Source: Meridianimarinicoccus sp. MJW13 (GTDB lineage Bacteria; Pseudomonadota; Alphaproteobacteria; Rhodobacterales; Rhodobacteraceae). Taken from it: a stretch of DNA of 64,000 nucleotides. Below the pieces are notes generated by a model. The model saw only the letters and a program-made list of their open reading frames with translations. It was not told the origin of the DNA and did no database searches. Numbering within the stretch: the stretch's first letter is position 1; each line of letters opens with the position of its first letter. Both the position numbers and the translations under genes were made by a program. The stretch is from assembly GCF_014901205.1 (NCBI RefSeq), contig NZ_JACNMU010000009.1:62001-126000 (forward strand), written 5' to 3'. Of this stretch, positions 36,986-46,179 are shown in pieces.

Positions 36986-39900
36986 CCGAACCGGAGACCG
37001 TCGCCATTCCGCTGACGCAAAGCCAGGGCCTGATCTGGACCGGCCAGTCACTGGCGCCCGAGGCTCCGCTTTATAACATGGTCTGGCGGATCGGACTGCG
37101 CGGGGCGCTGGACCCGGACCGTTTCGCCGCCGCCTGGGCGCAGGTGGTGACCGGTGCCGATATGCTGCGCGCGCGGTTTGAAACTCTGCAAGGTCAACCG
37201 GTCCAGACCGTCACCGGGGCCGGGCCTGCGCTGCAAGTCCTGGACCTGAGTGGCGAGGCCGACCCGCAACGCGCCGCCGACGACTGGATTGCTACCGATG
37301 CCGCGATCCCGGTGGACCTGACCCAAGGGACCTGGCGCAGCCGGTTGCTGAAACTGGGGGACAGCGACTGGATTTGGTACCTGAACCAGCATCACATCGC
37401 GACCGACGGGGCGGCGGGGGCTGTCTTGCTGCGCCGGATGGGGGCAGCCTATGCCCGGACCGATCTGCCCAGCCCGCCGCAATTCGCCGACCACGCCCGC
37501 GCGCTGGCCGGGGCCGCGCCGCCGGACCCCGCGATCCGCGCCTTCTGGGAGGCGCAGGCCGAGGGTCACCGCCCGATGACACCGCCCTACGGGGCCACCC
37601 GGCAGCAGGGGCAGCCGGCCTCGCAACGGCTGCGGCTGGACTTCGGCGCCGACCGATCCGCCCGCCTGCGCGCCTGCCTTGCCAATCCGCGTTTCGCCGC
37701 GATCAGCCGTGACCTTGGCGCCTTTGCCCTTTGGGCCGCGCTTTATGCCGGATGGCTGCACCGGATCACCGGCGACACCGTGATCCGCATCGGCGCACCG
37801 TTCCACAACCGCCTGACCCCCGCGCAGCAGGACACTGTCGGCCTGTTCATCGAGATGCTGCCCCTGACGGTCGGGGTGCAGGCAGGCGACACGCTGGAGA
37901 CCCTGTTCGACCGCTGCCTGAGCGCGGCCATCGACTATCTGCGCCACGCCCGGCCCGGCGCGGGCACCCCGGAAACCGTGGCGCTGTTCAACGCGGTGCT
38001 GAACTTCATGCCGGTGCAGATCCCGCCGCTGGCCGGTCTGGAAACGGATGTGCAATGGCTGCAGGCTGGCGCCCATGACGGCGCCCATGACTTGCGGCTG
38101 CATGTCTATGACTTCAATGCCACCGGCACCTTTACGGTCGAAATGGATGTGAACGCGGCCCTGCTGAGCGCCCCGGCCGGTGAAGCCGCCGCCGCGCAAT
38201 TCCTGTCCCTGATCGACGCGGCGCTGGAAGGTCCCTCGCGGCCGTTGAACCAATTGGCGCTGACCGACAACCGCGACAGTATCCTGACCGGCCCGGACAG
38301 TCCCGCTACGCCCGCTTCCGTGCTCGACCCCATCGCCACCCATGCAGGCAGCGCGGCCCCGGCGGTGATCTGTGGCGATGCCAGCCTCAGCCACGCAGAA
38401 CTGGCCAGCCTGTCGGACCGTTTCGCCTCCGCCCTGGTGGCCCTTGGCGTGTCGCCGGATCGCCCGGTGGCCATTTGCGCGCGGCGCAGCCTGCGCCTTC
38501 CGGCGGCAGTTTTGGGGGTGCTGAAGGCCGGGGGCTGTTTCGTGCCCCTTGCCACGGACACGCCGCCCGACCGCGTTGCCGCGATCCTGAACCGGCTGAA
38601 GCCCGCGGCCATCATTGCCGATGCGGCAGGGCGCGCCCTGTTGCCATCCGACACTGCCCCGCTGCTGGCGCTTGAGGCGGATCTGCCCGAAGGCACCACC
38701 GCGCCGGGGCCGGGATCGCTGGCCTATGTGATCTTCACTTCGGGCTCCACCGGTACGCCCAAGGGGGTCGAAGTCGCCCACGACGCCTTTGCCCGCTACA
38801 TCGACTGGGTCGCGCGCAGCCATGGACCACAGGGGCCAACCGATATGCCGTTGTGCTCGGCGCTGGGGTTCGACCTGACGCTGACCGCGCTGTTCGTGCC
38901 GCTGGTCACCGGCGGGGCGATCCATGTCTATCCGGAAACCCCCGGCGGCACCGATCTGGCCATTCTGGATGTCTTTGCGCAGGACGCGGTGGATGTGGTC
39001 AAGCTGACCCCGGCGCATCTGGCGCTGGCGGTGGCGCAGGGCTCCCCGGTGCGCCGCATCTCGACGCTGATCCTGGGCGGCGAGAACCTGACCACCGCCC
39101 TGTGTCGCAAGGCACGGGCACGGCTGGGCGCGCATCTGACGCTGGCCAATGAATACGGCCCGACCGAGGCAGTGGTGGGCTGCATGCTGCACCGGTTCAA
39201 CCCGGCCACCGACACCGGCGCCAATGTGCCCATCGGCCAGCCTGCGGACGGCATGACAATCGCCATCCTCGACAAGGGCGGCAACCCGGTACCCGCAGGG
39301 GTCGTGGGCGAGATCCACATCGGCGGCAATCGCCTGGCGCGCGGCTATTACCACGACCCCGATCAGACCGCCGCCGTGTTCCGGCCTGACCCGTTTGGCA
39401 CCGGCCCGAAGCTGTACGCCTCGGGCGATCTGGCACGGCTGTGCCCGGATGGGACCGTCAACTATCTGGGCCGGGCCGACCAGCAGTTGAAACTGTCCGG
39501 CGTGCGCATCGAACCCGCCGAGGTCGAGGCCGCCTTGCTGAGCCATGACGCCGTCAGTGCCGCCCATGTGCTGGCCTGGACCCCCGGCACCGGCAAGGCC
39601 GCGCGCTGCACCCGCTGCGGGTTGAGCGACACCGTTCCCAATGTCACGCTGGACGTCGAGGGCATCTGTGACATCTGCCGCGCGTTTGAAGGCATCCGCG
39701 ATGCGGCGCAGGCCTATTTCGACACGCCCGAAGGTCTGCAGGCCGAACTGGCCCGCGCCCGCGCCCGCAAGACCGGCAAACACGACGCCATCATGCTGCT
39801 GTCGGGCGGCAAGGACAGCGCCTATGCCCTGTATCGTCTGGCCGATCTGACCCGCGACGTTCTGGTGCTGACACTGGACAACGGCTTTCTGTCCGAAGGG

Positions 39901-41145
39901 GCCAAGGACAACATCCGCCGCATGACCGCCGATCTGGGGCTGGAGCATCGGTTCCTGACCACCCCGGCGATGAACGAGATCTTCCGGGACTCGTTGCAGC
40001 GGTTTTCGAACGTCTGCCAGGGCTGTTTCAAGACCATCTACGCACTGGCCCTGAAGGTCGCGCGGGACGAGGGCATTCCGGCCATCGTCACCGGGCTGAG
40101 CCGCGGGCAGTTCTTCGAAACCCGCCTGACGCCCGACCTGTTCCGGGGCCGGACCCCCAGCCGCGCCGAGATCGAGGCCGTGGTGCTGCGCGCCCGCAAG
40201 GCCTATCACGGCATGGACGACAGCGTCGCCCGGCTGCTGGGAACCCATGAGTTTCTGGACGAAGAGGTGCTTGAGGATATCCGCTTCATCGACCTCTATC
40301 GCTACATCGACGTGCCGGTGACCGAGATCTACCGCTTCCTGGACACCCATGCGCCCTGGGTGCGGCCTGGCGATACCGGCCGGTCCACCAATTGCCTGAT
40401 CAACGATCTGGGCATTCATGTGCACAGCCGACGCGAGGGCTATCACAACTATGCCCTGCCCTATGCCTGGGACGTGCGCCTGGGCCACAAGACCCGCGAC
40501 GAGGCCCTGCGCGAGTTGGACGACGACATTGATCCCGCCAAGGCCGAGGCCTTGCTGGCACAGATCGGGTTGGAGGCGCGCGCGCTGCCACCCCGGCGCG
40601 GCGGCCTTGTGGCCTATGTGGCGGGCGACGTGGATTCGGCAGAGTTGCGGGCGCATCTGGCCGCCCGCCTTCCGCGCGAGATGATGCCTAGGCACCTGGT
40701 GCGCCTTTCGGCCCTGCCCCTGACCGCGAATGGCAAGGTGGATCGCGCCGCCCTGCCGCGCCCGGACCCGGTGCTCAGCACCCCCGACAGCACCCGTGAA
40801 CCGGCAGAAACTGCGACCGAGCGGGCGCTTCTGGAGATCTACCAGAGGATGCTCGGGCGCGAGGATTTCGGCGTCACCGACAATTTCTATGACATCGGCG
40901 GCGAAAGCATCGCGGCCATCCAGATCGCGCTGGCCGCCGGGGAGGCCGGTCTTGCGGTTGGCTCGACCGCCGTTTTCGAACATCAGACCATCCGGACGCT
41001 GGCCCAGGCCGTGGACGGCGCCACGCCGGTGCAACCCGCCCCGAAAGTGACCAAATCCCGCGCCCCGCTGATCGATCTGGGGGCCGAGGATATGGCCGCC
41101 CTTGGCCGGGTACGGGCGCGCAAGGCGCGTGCGGACACCCCGTGA
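36982..41145 (+). CDS. Nonribosomal peptide synthetase, C-A(PP-loop insert)-PCP
   Basis: 1387 residues. A condensation domain (about 10-430) has HHIATDG at 137-143. The adenylation domain starts near 470: FTSGSTGTPKG (586-595), GFDLTLTALF (A4), NEYGPTE (723-729), YASGDLARL, LSGVRIEPAEVEAAL (A8, about 839-852). After A8 the chain is interrupted by about 330 residues (873-1203) forming a Zn-ribbon plus PP-loop ATP pyrophosphatase. The A domain then resumes with AYVAGDVDSAELRAHLAARLPREMMP (A9) and NGKVDRAALP with catalytic K1252 (A10). A PCP follows with S1309 in DIGGESI. Thus a complete A domain is split at the A8-A9 site known to accept methyltransferase inserts. No thioesterase; its stop overlaps the next synthetase start (GTGA). 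Amino-acid specificity not assigned. Confidence 0.9.
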   Translation: MTEPETVAIPLTQSQGLIWTGQSLAPEAPLYNMVWRIGLRGALDPDRFAAAWAQVVTGADMLRARFETLQGQPVQTVTGAGPALQVLDLSGEADPQRAADDWIATDAAIPVDLTQGTWRSRLLKLGDSDWIWYLNQHHIATDGAAGAVLLRRMGAAYARTDLPSPPQFADHARALAGAAPPDPAIRAFWEAQAEGHRPMTPPYGATRQQGQPASQRLRLDFGADRSARLRACLANPRFAAISRDLGAFALWAALYAGWLHRITGDTVIRIGAPFHNRLTPAQQDTVGLFIEMLPLTVGVQAGDTLETLFDRCLSAAIDYLRHARPGAGTPETVALFNAVLNFMPVQIPPLAGLETDVQWLQAGAHDGAHDLRLHVYDFNATGTFTVEMDVNAALLSAPAGEAAAAQFLSLIDAALEGPSRPLNQLALTDNRDSILTGPDSPATPASVLDPIATHAGSAAPAVICGDASLSHAELASLSDRFASALVALGVSPDRPVAICARRSLRLPAAVLGVLKAGGCFVPLATDTPPDRVAAILNRLKPAAIIADAAGRALLPSDTAPLLALEADLPEGTTAPGPGSLAYVIFTSGSTGTPKGVEVAHDAFARYIDWVARSHGPQGPTDMPLCSALGFDLTLTALFVPLVTGGAIHVYPETPGGTDLAILDVFAQDAVDVVKLTPAHLALAVAQGSPVRRISTLILGGENLTTALCRKARARLGAHLTLANEYGPTEAVVGCMLHRFNPATDTGANVPIGQPADGMTIAILDKGGNPVPAGVVGEIHIGGNRLARGYYHDPDQTAAVFRPDPFGTGPKLYASGDLARLCPDGTVNYLGRADQQLKLSGVRIEPAEVEAALLSHDAVSAAHVLAWTPGTGKAARCTRCGLSDTVPNVTLDVEGICDICRAFEGIRDAAQAYFDTPEGLQAELARARARKTGKHDAIMLLSGGKDSAYALYRLADLTRDVLVLTLDNGFLSEGAKDNIRRMTADLGLEHRFLTTPAMNEIFRDSLQRFSNVCQGCFKTIYALALKVARDEGIPAIVTGLSRGQFFETRLTPDLFRGRTPSRAEIEAVVLRARKAYHGMDDSVARLLGTHEFLDEEVLEDIRFIDLYRYIDVPVTEIYRFLDTHAPWVRPGDTGRSTNCLINDLGIHVHSRREGYHNYALPYAWDVRLGHKTRDEALRELDDDIDPAKAEALLAQIGLEARALPPRRGGLVAYVAGDVDSAELRAHLAARLPREMMPRHLVRLSALPLTANGKVDRAALPRPDPVLSTPDSTREPAETATERALLEIYQRMLGREDFGVTDNFYDIGGESIAAIQIALAAGEAGLAVGSTAVFEHQTIRTLAQAVDGATPVQPAPKVTKSRAPLIDLGAEDMAALGRVRARKARADTP
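39598..40590 (+). other. PP-loop (N-type ATP pyrophosphatase) domain inserted in the NRPS adenylation domain
   Basis: Residues 873-1203 of the first synthetase. A four-cysteine Zn ribbon (C876, C879, C896, C899; CTRCGLSDTVPN...GICDIC) resembles the start of N-acetyl-sugar amidotransferases of the WbpG/WbuX type. The PP-loop is LLSGGKDSAYAL (SGGKDS at 941-946), followed by DNGFLSEGAKDNIRRM, then FSNVCQGCFKTIY with a CxxC at 1012/1015, and IVTGLSRGQFFETRL. Such domains adenylate a carbonyl or carboxylate oxygen so that nitrogen or sulfur can replace it (argininosuccinate synthetase, WbpG, TtcA, CtaC families). All key residues look intact, so the insert is probably active. Confidence 0.88.
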
Positions 41146-44100
41146 TCGCAGGCGAAATCCCCGAGGTCGAGGAAATCCTGCCGCTGGCGCCGGCGCAGGC
41201 CGGGATGCTGCTGGAACTGACCCGTGGCGATGCCCCCGAGGGCGCCTATCTGGGCGTGCTGCGCTTCACGCTGGACGGGCCACTTGACCCGCAGGCTTTC
41301 GCCACGGCCCTGCGCGCAACGGCAGCGGCGCGCGATGTCTTTCGGCTGTCCTTCGAATGGGAAGGCTTGAAGCAGCCGGTGCAGCTTTTGCACCCGCAGA
41401 CCGACCTTCCTGTGATCATCGAAGACTGGACCGGGCGGCAAGAGGCCGAGATCTCCGAAAGGGCGGAAAAGGAGCGCGCCCGCGGCTGCAATCTGCGGCA
41501 GGCGCCCCTGTCGCGCGCGGTGCTGCTGCGGCTGGCCCCGGACCGGCATGTCTGCCTTTGGGTTCTGCACCATCTGATCTGCGACGGCTGGTCGGCCCGG
41601 ATCCTGTTGCAGGAGGTCATGTCCCGCCTCGGCGGTCAGCCGGTGCCTGCCGCCCCGCCGTTTCGCGACCTGCTGGCATGGCAGGTCAGCCGTGATGACA
41701 GCGGCGCAGAGGCGTTCTTTCGCGACTATCTTGCCGGGCTGGCCCCGCCCACGCCGGCGGCGATCCCCGCAGCCGCGCCCTCTGGCGCGAGCACCCGGAT
41801 CGAGGTGCGGCGTTTGCCGGTGGACCCGGCGCTGGACCGCGCCGTCAGCACGCTGGCCCGCAACCTGCGGGTCACGCCGCCAGCGGTGTTCTCGGCCCTG
41901 CTGGCGGTGCAGTTGCGCCGTTTCGGCGCGGGCGAGGACGTGGTGTTCGGCCAGACGGCCTCGGGGCGGCCGCCGGATCTGGCCGGGGCGGACACCATGG
42001 TCGGCCCGTTTGTCAGCACCCTGCCGACCCGCTTGCAGATCGATCCGCAAGCACCCGTGGCGGAGCTGATCCGGCAGGCCAGCGCCGATGCGCTGACCCG
42101 CCGTCCGTTCGAAACCGCCGCGCTGCGCGACGTCATGCGCTGGTCCGGGTTGGGGGCGGGGGGGCCGCTCTATCACACGCTGTTTGTCTACCAGGGTCTG
42201 CCACCGGTGCCGCCCGAAGGCGCAGGGCTGCGCCTGCGCGACCTTTCCACCGATGTGACCAGCCCCGATGCCATGGCGCTGCTCTATCATCCCGGCGCGG
42301 CCCCGGCGCTGGACCTGCATGTGAACCGCCAGGTGCATGATCCGGATACAGCCGAGGCCTTCGCCCGCGACTATCTGGACCTGGTGGCCGAGGCGGTGCA
42401 GCACCCCGAAACCCCGGTTGCGGCCCTTGCCCGCCGTATCGCCAAGCCCCCTGCCCCCGAACCTGCCGCGCGGGTGTCCTTTCCCACATTGCCACAGGCC
42501 ATTGCGGCCCATGCAGCGCGCGATCCCGACGCCCCCGCCCTGCGCTGCGGCGACGAACAGATGACCTATGGCGCGCTGATGCAGGCTGCCGAAGGGGTGG
42601 CCGCCGCGCTGGCCGGGGCCGGGATCGGACCCGGCGATATCGTGCCGGTGGCCATGGCGCGTTCGACGACCTGCGTCGCGGCGATGCTGGGGGTGATGCT
42701 GCGCGGCGCGGCCTATGTGATTCTGGACCTGAGCTATCCGCGCGCGCATCTGCAGGACATTCTCGACACGGTGGCGGCCAAGGCGGTGCTGACCCGGCCC
42801 GAAGACGAAGACCTCATCGCCTGGACCGACCTGCCGCGCCTGCATCCCGGACCGGGCCGTGTTCCGGCGGAGCCCCTGACGGGGGAGGAGATCGCCTATG
42901 TGCTGTTCACCTCGGGCTCGCAGGGACGGCCCAAGGGGGTGTTGGTCAGCCATGCCAACCTGGCCTATTCGACCAGGGTGCGCACCGAAGTCTACGGGGG
43001 CGATCCGGCTGCATTCCTGATCCTGTCGCCACTGGGGTTCGACAGTTCCGTCGCCGGGCTGTACTGGGCGCTGGCCAGCGGTGGCGAGGCGGTACTGTCA
43101 CCGCCCGAGGCCACCCGCGACCTTGCCGCCCTTGCGCGGCTGATCCACAGCACAGGACCCTCGCACATGCTATGCCTGCCGGGGTTGTACCAGCACCTTC
43201 TGGACACGGCCGCCGCGGGCGATCTGGCCGCACTCGACACCGTGATCGTCGCCGGAGAACCGCTGCCGCCCGCCCTGATCGCGGCGCATCGCGACAGGCT
43301 GGGCGCGCGGCTGTTCAACGAATACGGCCCCACCGAAGCGACGGTCTGGTGTACCGCGTTCGACACGGCCGCGCATGACGGCGGCGATGACGTGCCCATT
43401 GGCCGGGCCATTCCCGGCAGTCGTATCGCGATCACCGATCGCGATGGCGCTCCGCTGCCGGATGGCACGCTGGGAGAGATCACCGTCAGCGGCCCCGGCG
43501 TGGCCGCAGGCTATCTGGGAGGGCCGGACATCGACAGCAGGGCGTTTTCCGGCGTTGGAGACACGCGCGCCTATCGCACAGGCGATCTGGGGGTGCGGCG
43601 GCCTGATGGGGTCGTGCTCTATCGCGGGCGCTGCGACGCGCAGGTCAAGATCCGGGGCCACCGCGTGGAACTGGCCGAGGTTGAAGCGGCCCTCGGCACC
43701 CTGCCCGATCTGGGCGACCGCGTGGTGCTGGCCGAGGATGCCCCCGGCGGCACCCGGCTGGTGGCGGTGGTGCAGACCGGCGATCCGGCGGCGATCCGCG
43801 CCGCACTGACTGCCCGCCTGCCCGCCCATATGGTGCCCGCCGAAATTCGCGTGATCCCCGATCTGCCGCGTCTGCCCAACGGCAAGATCGACCGCCGAGG
43901 CTTGTTGGAGCTTTGCCCTGCCATGCCGCCCGACGTGCGGGAACCGGACGGCTATGTCGCTGCTCAACTGGCCGGGATCTGGCAGGGGCTTCTGAACATC
44001 AACCGTGTCGGTCCGGACGACAATTTCTTCGACCTTGGCGGCGACTCTCTGCTGGCCATGCGGGCGGTCTTTGCCGCCGAGGCCGCAGGCCTGCCCCTTG

Positions 44101-44909
44101 CTGCGCATGAGATCTTCGACCATCCGGTGCTGTCGCAGCTTGCCGCCCGGATCGAGGCCCGACCGGCCGGACAGGTCATCACCACCGATGACGGGCTGCT
44201 GGCGCGACTGCACCCTGAGGGCGGCGCGGATCCGTTCCTGATGATCCACGGCAGCCCCGAGATGTGCGCGCATCTGGGTCATGCTTTGGGGCCGGACACG
44301 CCGCTGTGGTTCCAGTTCTCCAGCTATCTGCGCGGGCCGGTGCCCCGTGGACAGGATATCGCGGCGATGGTGGCCGCGCTGAAGCCCCTTGCCCGCACCC
44401 TGTTTGACGGCCGCCCGGTGCGGCTGGGCGGATATTCGATGGGCGCGGTGCTGGCCATCGAGCTGGCCCGCCAGTTGCGCAACGAGGGCTGCGAGGTGCC
44501 CTTCGTCTTCCTGCTGGACCCGTCGTGGGATTGCGGCGGCACCAACGCGCCCGCCGCCGTGACAGCGGCCCATCGGGCCAAATCGGCGCTGTTGTCGCGC
44601 GCGCTGAATATCGGTGCGCGGCTGGGGCTGGGGGACGCCGAACGCCTGCGGTTATCGGCGGTGGGCCACTATTACCGCGCGGCGCTCCTGGCTTACCGGC
44701 CTGCGGGCTATGACGGTCCGGTGCACCTGGTGATGTCGCGGGACGGCACCGCGCTGCTGGACCCCGGCGGCTGGCTGCCGAAGACCTGCCCGAACCGGCG
44801 CGACTCCCGGCTGGAGGTCAGCCATTTCGACCTTCAGCACGACACAGATGCGCTGTTTGCATGGACCGCGCTGTTGACCCGGATGCTGTTGGAAGAGGCG
44901 GAGCCCTGA
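41142..44909 (+). CDS. Nonribosomal peptide synthetase, C-A-PCP-TE
   Basis: 1255 residues starting with GTG at 41142, overlapping the previous stop. Condensation domain (about 10-430) with HHLICDG at 143-149; adenylation domain with FTSGSQGRPKG (590-600), GFDSSVAGLYW (A4), NEYGPTEATVW (726-736), YRTGDLGVRR and NGKIDRRGL; PCP with S969 in DLGGDSLLAMRAV; terminal type I thioesterase (about 1030-1255) with GYSMG (nucleophile S1099). It adds the last residue and releases the product as acid, cycle or amide. No epimerisation domain, so L-residues are expected. Specificity of the A domain was not decoded. Confidence 0.92.
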   Translation: MIAGEIPEVEEILPLAPAQAGMLLELTRGDAPEGAYLGVLRFTLDGPLDPQAFATALRATAAARDVFRLSFEWEGLKQPVQLLHPQTDLPVIIEDWTGRQEAEISERAEKERARGCNLRQAPLSRAVLLRLAPDRHVCLWVLHHLICDGWSARILLQEVMSRLGGQPVPAAPPFRDLLAWQVSRDDSGAEAFFRDYLAGLAPPTPAAIPAAAPSGASTRIEVRRLPVDPALDRAVSTLARNLRVTPPAVFSALLAVQLRRFGAGEDVVFGQTASGRPPDLAGADTMVGPFVSTLPTRLQIDPQAPVAELIRQASADALTRRPFETAALRDVMRWSGLGAGGPLYHTLFVYQGLPPVPPEGAGLRLRDLSTDVTSPDAMALLYHPGAAPALDLHVNRQVHDPDTAEAFARDYLDLVAEAVQHPETPVAALARRIAKPPAPEPAARVSFPTLPQAIAAHAARDPDAPALRCGDEQMTYGALMQAAEGVAAALAGAGIGPGDIVPVAMARSTTCVAAMLGVMLRGAAYVILDLSYPRAHLQDILDTVAAKAVLTRPEDEDLIAWTDLPRLHPGPGRVPAEPLTGEEIAYVLFTSGSQGRPKGVLVSHANLAYSTRVRTEVYGGDPAAFLILSPLGFDSSVAGLYWALASGGEAVLSPPEATRDLAALARLIHSTGPSHMLCLPGLYQHLLDTAAAGDLAALDTVIVAGEPLPPALIAAHRDRLGARLFNEYGPTEATVWCTAFDTAAHDGGDDVPIGRAIPGSRIAITDRDGAPLPDGTLGEITVSGPGVAAGYLGGPDIDSRAFSGVGDTRAYRTGDLGVRRPDGVVLYRGRCDAQVKIRGHRVELAEVEAALGTLPDLGDRVVLAEDAPGGTRLVAVVQTGDPAAIRAALTARLPAHMVPAEIRVIPDLPRLPNGKIDRRGLLELCPAMPPDVREPDGYVAAQLAGIWQGLLNINRVGPDDNFFDLGGDSLLAMRAVFAAEAAGLPLAAHEIFDHPVLSQLAARIEARPAGQVITTDDGLLARLHPEGGADPFLMIHGSPEMCAHLGHALGPDTPLWFQFSSYLRGPVPRGQDIAAMVAALKPLARTLFDGRPVRLGGYSMGAVLAIELARQLRNEGCEVPFVFLLDPSWDCGGTNAPAAVTAAHRAKSALLSRALNIGARLGLGDAERLRLSAVGHYYRAALLAYRPAGYDGPVHLVMSRDGTALLDPGGWLPKTCPNRRDSRLEVSHFDLQHDTDALFAWTALLTRMLLEEAEP

Positions 44910-44910
44910 G

Positions 44911-46083
44911 ATGGATTTGACGATCACCGATGACATGGCACAGCGCGGGGCCGCAGCCCGACACTTTGCCAAGGACCATCTGAACGCCGGATTGGCCGAA
45001 CGCGACCGGCGCGGCACGCTGGAGGCGGCCGAATGGCGGTCCCTTTGGAGCGCCGCCGCCGACCACGGCCTGCTGCGGCTGGGCCTGGACACCGCCCATG
45101 GCGGCGACGGCACCGACCTGATGACCGCAACCCATGTGTTGCACGAGGTCGGCCATTGGTGCCGCGACACAGGTGTGTTGCTGGCGCTGAATGCCACGCT
45201 GTGGACCGTCCTGCGGCCGCTGGTGGAATTCGGGACCGAGGCGCAACAGGCGCGCTACCTGCCCCGGCTGCTGGCGGGGGACTGGATCGGCGCTGATGCG
45301 GTGACCGAACTGGCCTCGGGCTCGGACGCCATGGCCTTGCAGACGGAAGCGGTGCGTGACGGCGACAGCTATGTGCTGAACGGCCAGAAGGCGTTCATCG
45401 GCATGGCGCCCTGTTGTGACCTTGCGCTGGTCTTTGCGCGCACCAACCCGGCGGCGGGGGCCTGGGGGGTCAGCGCATTTCTGGTCGAAACCAGCTTGCC
45501 GGGGGTCACGCGCGGCCCCGAGATCGAAAAACTGGGCCTGCGCACCATTCCCACCGGGTTCCTTGGCTTCACCGATGTGCGCCTGCCCGACAGCGCCCGT
45601 CTTGGCCCGGAAGGGGCAGGCGCGTCGATCTTTGCCCGTTCGTCGGAATGGGAACGGCAGATGGTGCTTTGCGCGCATGTCGGGGCCATGAAACGACAGT
45701 TGGAAGCCTGCGTCGCCTTCAGCCAGCAGCGCAGCGTCTTCGGGCAGCCCATCGCCAGGCACCAGTCGGTGTCGAACCGGCTTGCAGACATGCGGGTGCG
45801 CTATGAGACCTGCCATCTGATGCAGCGCCGGGCGGCATGGCAGATGCAGACCGGCACCGGGGATGCGGCCGCGGCGGCGATCACCAAGCTGCATATCTCC
45901 GAGGCGCTTCTGGCCTCGAGCCTGGACGCGGTGCGCACCATGGGCGGGCAAGGCTTCCTGTGGGAGGCCGAGGCCGCCCGCGATCTGCGTGACGCGGTGG
46001 GTGGGGTGCTTTATGGCGGCACCTCGGATATTCAGCGCAACATCATCGCGCAGTTCCTGCCCGGTTGGGCCGCCAAGAGCTGA
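44911..46083 (+). CDS. Acyl-CoA-dehydrogenase-like flavoprotein, probable aminoacyl-PCP dehydrogenase
   Basis: About 390 residues with the ACAD fold: VTELASGSDAMALQT, GGTSDIQRNIIA near the C-terminus, FGQPIARHQSVSNRLADM. The glutamate used by most acyl-CoA dehydrogenases (YEGT) is glycine here (LYGGTSD). A glutamate at about position 248 in SSEWERQMVL aligns with the alternative base of isovaleryl-CoA dehydrogenase (DLERLVL), which, as far as I recall, is also used by prolyl-PCP oxidases of the RedW/PltE type. One base separates it from the synthetase stop, so it belongs to the operon. It probably oxidises the aminoacyl group on the free carrier protein. Confidence 0.82.
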   Translation: MDLTITDDMAQRGAAARHFAKDHLNAGLAERDRRGTLEAAEWRSLWSAAADHGLLRLGLDTAHGGDGTDLMTATHVLHEVGHWCRDTGVLLALNATLWTVLRPLVEFGTEAQQARYLPRLLAGDWIGADAVTELASGSDAMALQTEAVRDGDSYVLNGQKAFIGMAPCCDLALVFARTNPAAGAWGVSAFLVETSLPGVTRGPEIEKLGLRTIPTGFLGFTDVRLPDSARLGPEGAGASIFARSSEWERQMVLCAHVGAMKRQLEACVAFSQQRSVFGQPIARHQSVSNRLADMRVRYETCHLMQRRAAWQMQTGTGDAAAAAITKLHISEALLASSLDAVRTMGGQGFLWEAEAARDLRDAVGGVLYGGTSDIQRNIIAQFLPGWAAKS

Positions 46084-46179
46084 ACGCGGTTTCCGCAGAC
46101 GTCAGGCGGTGTTCCGGCGGCGCGATCCGGGATTTCGCCGGTTCGCAGACTGCAGTCCGCCATTGCATCCCATGTCGCT

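Noticed and set aside
37048-41034. Very long minus-strand open frame opposite the first NRPS gene (similar ones at 1624-4752, 33911-37051 and 52827-56408)
   Set aside because: Antisense frames stay open because of high GC at third codon positions; their translations are His/Gln/Arg-rich and match no family, while the plus-strand genes have full domain motifs.
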